DNA of 7,894 nt from CAZGWJ01 sp964529445 (lineage in GTDB: Bacteria > Oederibacteriota > Muellerivitia > Muellerivitales > Muellerivitaceae), in NCBI GenBank assembly GCA_964529445.1, contig CAZGWJ010000109.1:1-7894 (forward strand), read 5' to 3'. The notes below the pieces were generated by a model. The model was given only the letters and a program-made list of their open reading frames with translations, searched no databases and was not told where the DNA came from. Below, one piece after another: positions 6,415 to 7,894 of the stretch. The position numbers were made by a program, and so were the translations under genes. Every line of letters starts with the position of its first letter. Within the stretch, counting starts at the first letter, position 1.

Positions 6415-6420
6415 AATAGC

Positions 6421-7894
6421 GTGAGGAACATTCAACCGTCTGAAATGTTGAAGCGGTTCTTCGCCGTCCTCCTGTTTTCCTGGGCAGGTCTCCTGCATGC
6501 GGGAAGTGTCACCTTCTCCATCGATGCGGACGCCCCCGGCACACTCATCTCCCCCCTCTCCTATGGCATCAACCAGGACCAGGGATTGTCCTATGCACCC
6601 TTCTGGCGCCAGGGCGGCAACCGCTTGACGGGTTACAACTGGGAGAACAACACCTCGAACGCGGGCAGTGATTACCAGCACAACAGCGACTACTACCTGC
6701 TTTCCTACGAGGGCATTCCCGCCAACGGCTCCCAGATGCCGGGCACCGTCGTGACGCATTACGTCGAGCGCGCGAGATCGCGCGGGGGGGAATCCCTGAT
6801 CACCCTTCAGATGGCCGGCTACGTCACGGCGGACGCCTTCGGGACCGTTCCCCTCGACCAGACCGCGCCCAGCGCGCGCTGGAAACCCGTTTCCTTCACG
6901 AAGGGCGCTCCGTTCATCTTCCCGCCCGAGAAGGAGGATGATGCCGTCTATCTGGACGAGTTCGTGAGGTACCTCATCGACACGGAAGGGTCCTCCACCA
7001 CCGGGGGGGTGCGTTACTATTCCCTCGACAACGAGCCGGCGCTCTGGGTCTCCACGCATCCCCGCATCCACCCCGTGAAGGCCACCTACCTGGAGGTCCT
7101 GAGCAAGGGAGTCAGCGTGGCCTCCATGGTGACGGCCCTGGATCCCGGGGCCCAGATCTTCGGTCCCGCCCTCTATGGATGGAGCGCCTTCACGTCCCTG
7201 CAAAGCGCGACGGACGCGGGGACCCAGGGCGCGGGTTACAACGCCACGAACATGAACTTCATCAACTACTACCTGGCCAAGATGAACACGGCCTCCTCCG
7301 CCGCGGGTCGGCGGCTTCTCCACTTCCTCGATGTGCACTGGTATCCGGAGGCCACCGACCCCACGGGCACGCGGATCACCTTCGGGAACCCCGACAAGAC
7401 CGACCAGGCCGCCTGCATCGCCCGGATGCAGGCGCCCCGGTCCCTCTGGGACCCGACCTATTCCGAATTGAGCTGGGTGTCCAGCGCCTGCGGCGGTCCT
7501 ATCACCCTCATCCCTCGTCTCCAGGCCGCCGTCAACGCCTACTATCCCGGGACGAAGCTGGCCATCACCGAGTACAACTTCGGGGCCGTGAACCACGTTT
7601 CCGGCGGCATCGCCCAGGCGGACCTTCTCGGTATCTTCGGGAAATACGGCGTGGCGGCCAATCTCTGGAACGAGAATGCCACCTACACCCGGGCGGCTTT
7701 CAAACTGTTCCTCGATTACGATGCGGCGGGCTCCCGGTTCGGGGATGTCTCGCTTCCCGCGAGCAACAGTTCCGTCAGCATGGCGTCCGTTTACGCCTCC
7801 CGTGACAACACCCGGCTCAATATCCTCACCGTCGTGATGATCAACAAGGAGTATTCGGCTTCCGTGACCGCCACCTGCAACCTGGCCCTCGTGG
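6421..7894 (+). CDS. Secreted glycoside hydrolase family 44 (xyloglucanase/endoglucanase), 3' partial
   Basis: Predicted secreted retaining endo-beta-1,4-glucanase; GH44 enzymes act on xyloglucan, carboxymethyl cellulose and related beta-glucans. 491 codons are present and the frame is still open at the window end. A signal peptide spans residues 1-30 (MLKRFFAVLLFSWAGLLHA after eight extra N-terminal residues, then GSVTFSID). GH44 hallmarks follow: WRQGGNRLTGYNWENNTSNA, YSLDNEPALW with the general acid/base Glu205, HFLDVHWYPEA, MQAPRSLWDPTY, and AITEYNFG with the nucleophile Glu384. The 179-residue spacing of the two Glu is close to that recalled for Clostridium Cel44A/CelJ (E186/E359). The TIM barrel is complete; the sequence ends in the accessory beta-sandwich (SVYASRDNTRLNILTVVMINKEY). 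Further C-terminal modules, such as a CBM or sorting domain, cannot be seen. GTG at 6421 is preferred by its Shine-Dalgarno; ATG at 6445 would give a more classical signal peptide. Probably transcribed from its own promoter. Confidence 0.96.
   Translation, partial: MRNIQPSEMLKRFFAVLLFSWAGLLHAGSVTFSIDADAPGTLISPLSYGINQDQGLSYAPFWRQGGNRLTGYNWENNTSNAGSDYQHNSDYYLLSYEGIPANGSQMPGTVVTHYVERARSRGGESLITLQMAGYVTADAFGTVPLDQTAPSARWKPVSFTKGAPFIFPPEKEDDAVYLDEFVRYLIDTEGSSTTGGVRYYSLDNEPALWVSTHPRIHPVKATYLEVLSKGVSVASMVTALDPGAQIFGPALYGWSAFTSLQSATDAGTQGAGYNATNMNFINYYLAKMNTASSAAGRRLLHFLDVHWYPEATDPTGTRITFGNPDKTDQAACIARMQAPRSLWDPTYSELSWVSSACGGPITLIPRLQAAVNAYYPGTKLAITEYNFGAVNHVSGGIAQADLLGIFGKYGVAANLWNENATYTRAAFKLFLDYDAAGSRFGDVSLPASNSSVSMASVYASRDNTRLNILTVVMINKEYSASVTATCNLALV

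Larger units (their letters stand above)
6157..6420 (+). other. Intergenic region between response regulator and GH44 gene
   Basis: No convincing gene. It is visibly less GC-rich than the genes. Just after the regulator stop are two small hairpins, TGAGG/CCTCA (6154-6167) and AGCG/CGCT (6168-6180), followed by a TTTT run at 6187-6190; together they make only a weak terminator candidate. Two promoter-like sites follow: a perfect TATAAT at 6198-6203, and TCCACA (6297-6302) with TACACT (6320-6325) at 17-bp spacing. An 8-bp inverted repeat TGTATCGC/GCGATACA (6260-6267 and 6316-6323) overlaps the second. A 65-codon GTG-initiated frame at 6227-6424 has no recognisable domain and is not called. Confidence 0.6.

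Noticed and set aside
6227..6424. 65-codon + strand frame in the intergenic region
   Set aside because: GTG start without a Shine-Dalgarno, no domain, and it overlaps the likely GH44 promoter region.
6118..7596. 492-codon minus-strand frame
   Set aside because: Shadow of the GH44 gene; composition typical of antisense GC-rich DNA, with no domain.

Overview
The window is GC-rich bacterial DNA, apparently from a Gram-negative organism with an outer membrane. It encodes a PorV/PorQ-like outer-membrane beta-barrel, Sec-exported surface proteins with C-terminal FlgD/T9SS-type Ig-like domains, and a secreted plant-polysaccharide hydrolase. Very long Thr-x dipeptide tracts, FlgD-like tails and PorV-TPR fusions together suggest an FCB-related or uncultured candidate-phylum bacterium with a polysaccharide-degrading lifestyle. 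This is inference: there is no rRNA or other phylogenetic marker here.

Layout, all on the + strand: (1) 3-1214 is the 3' part of a gene for a Thr-x repeat surface protein ending in a FlgD-like domain; its 5' end lies outside the window. (2) 1215-1326 is a short intergenic stretch with a plausible sigma70-type promoter. (3) 1327-6156 is a tight four-gene cluster: a second Thr-x/FlgD-like protein, a PorV-like barrel with about five C-terminal TPRs, a membrane histidine kinase, and an OmpR-family response regulator. Each downstream start overlaps the preceding stop by 4 nt (ATGA, TTGA, TTGA), and the two regulatory genes start with TTG. (4) 6157-6420 is intergenic, with candidate promoter elements. 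(5) 6421-7894 is a secreted glycoside hydrolase family 44 enzyme (xyloglucanase/endoglucanase type) that runs off the window end, still open.

How they may work together: the repeat proteins look like stalked, secreted or surface-anchored molecules whose C-terminal domains resemble type IX secretion sorting domains. PorV-type barrels carry such cargo to the cell surface in characterised T9SS. Cargo, a PorV-like barrel with an added periplasmic TPR arm, and a dedicated two-component pair in one apparent transcription unit suggest a regulated surface-display module. No core T9SS gene (PorU, SprA, PorK/L/M/N) is in the window, so the link is a hypothesis. The GH44 enzyme directly downstream may be a regulatory target of the two-component pair, or an independent neighbour.

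The most unusual sequence structure is in the repeat tracts. The first gene's tract is nearly homogenised DNA with a higher-order repeat whose copy lengths differ in 18-bp steps. The second gene's 12-residue repeats are nearly identical in protein but use different synonymous codons in every copy.
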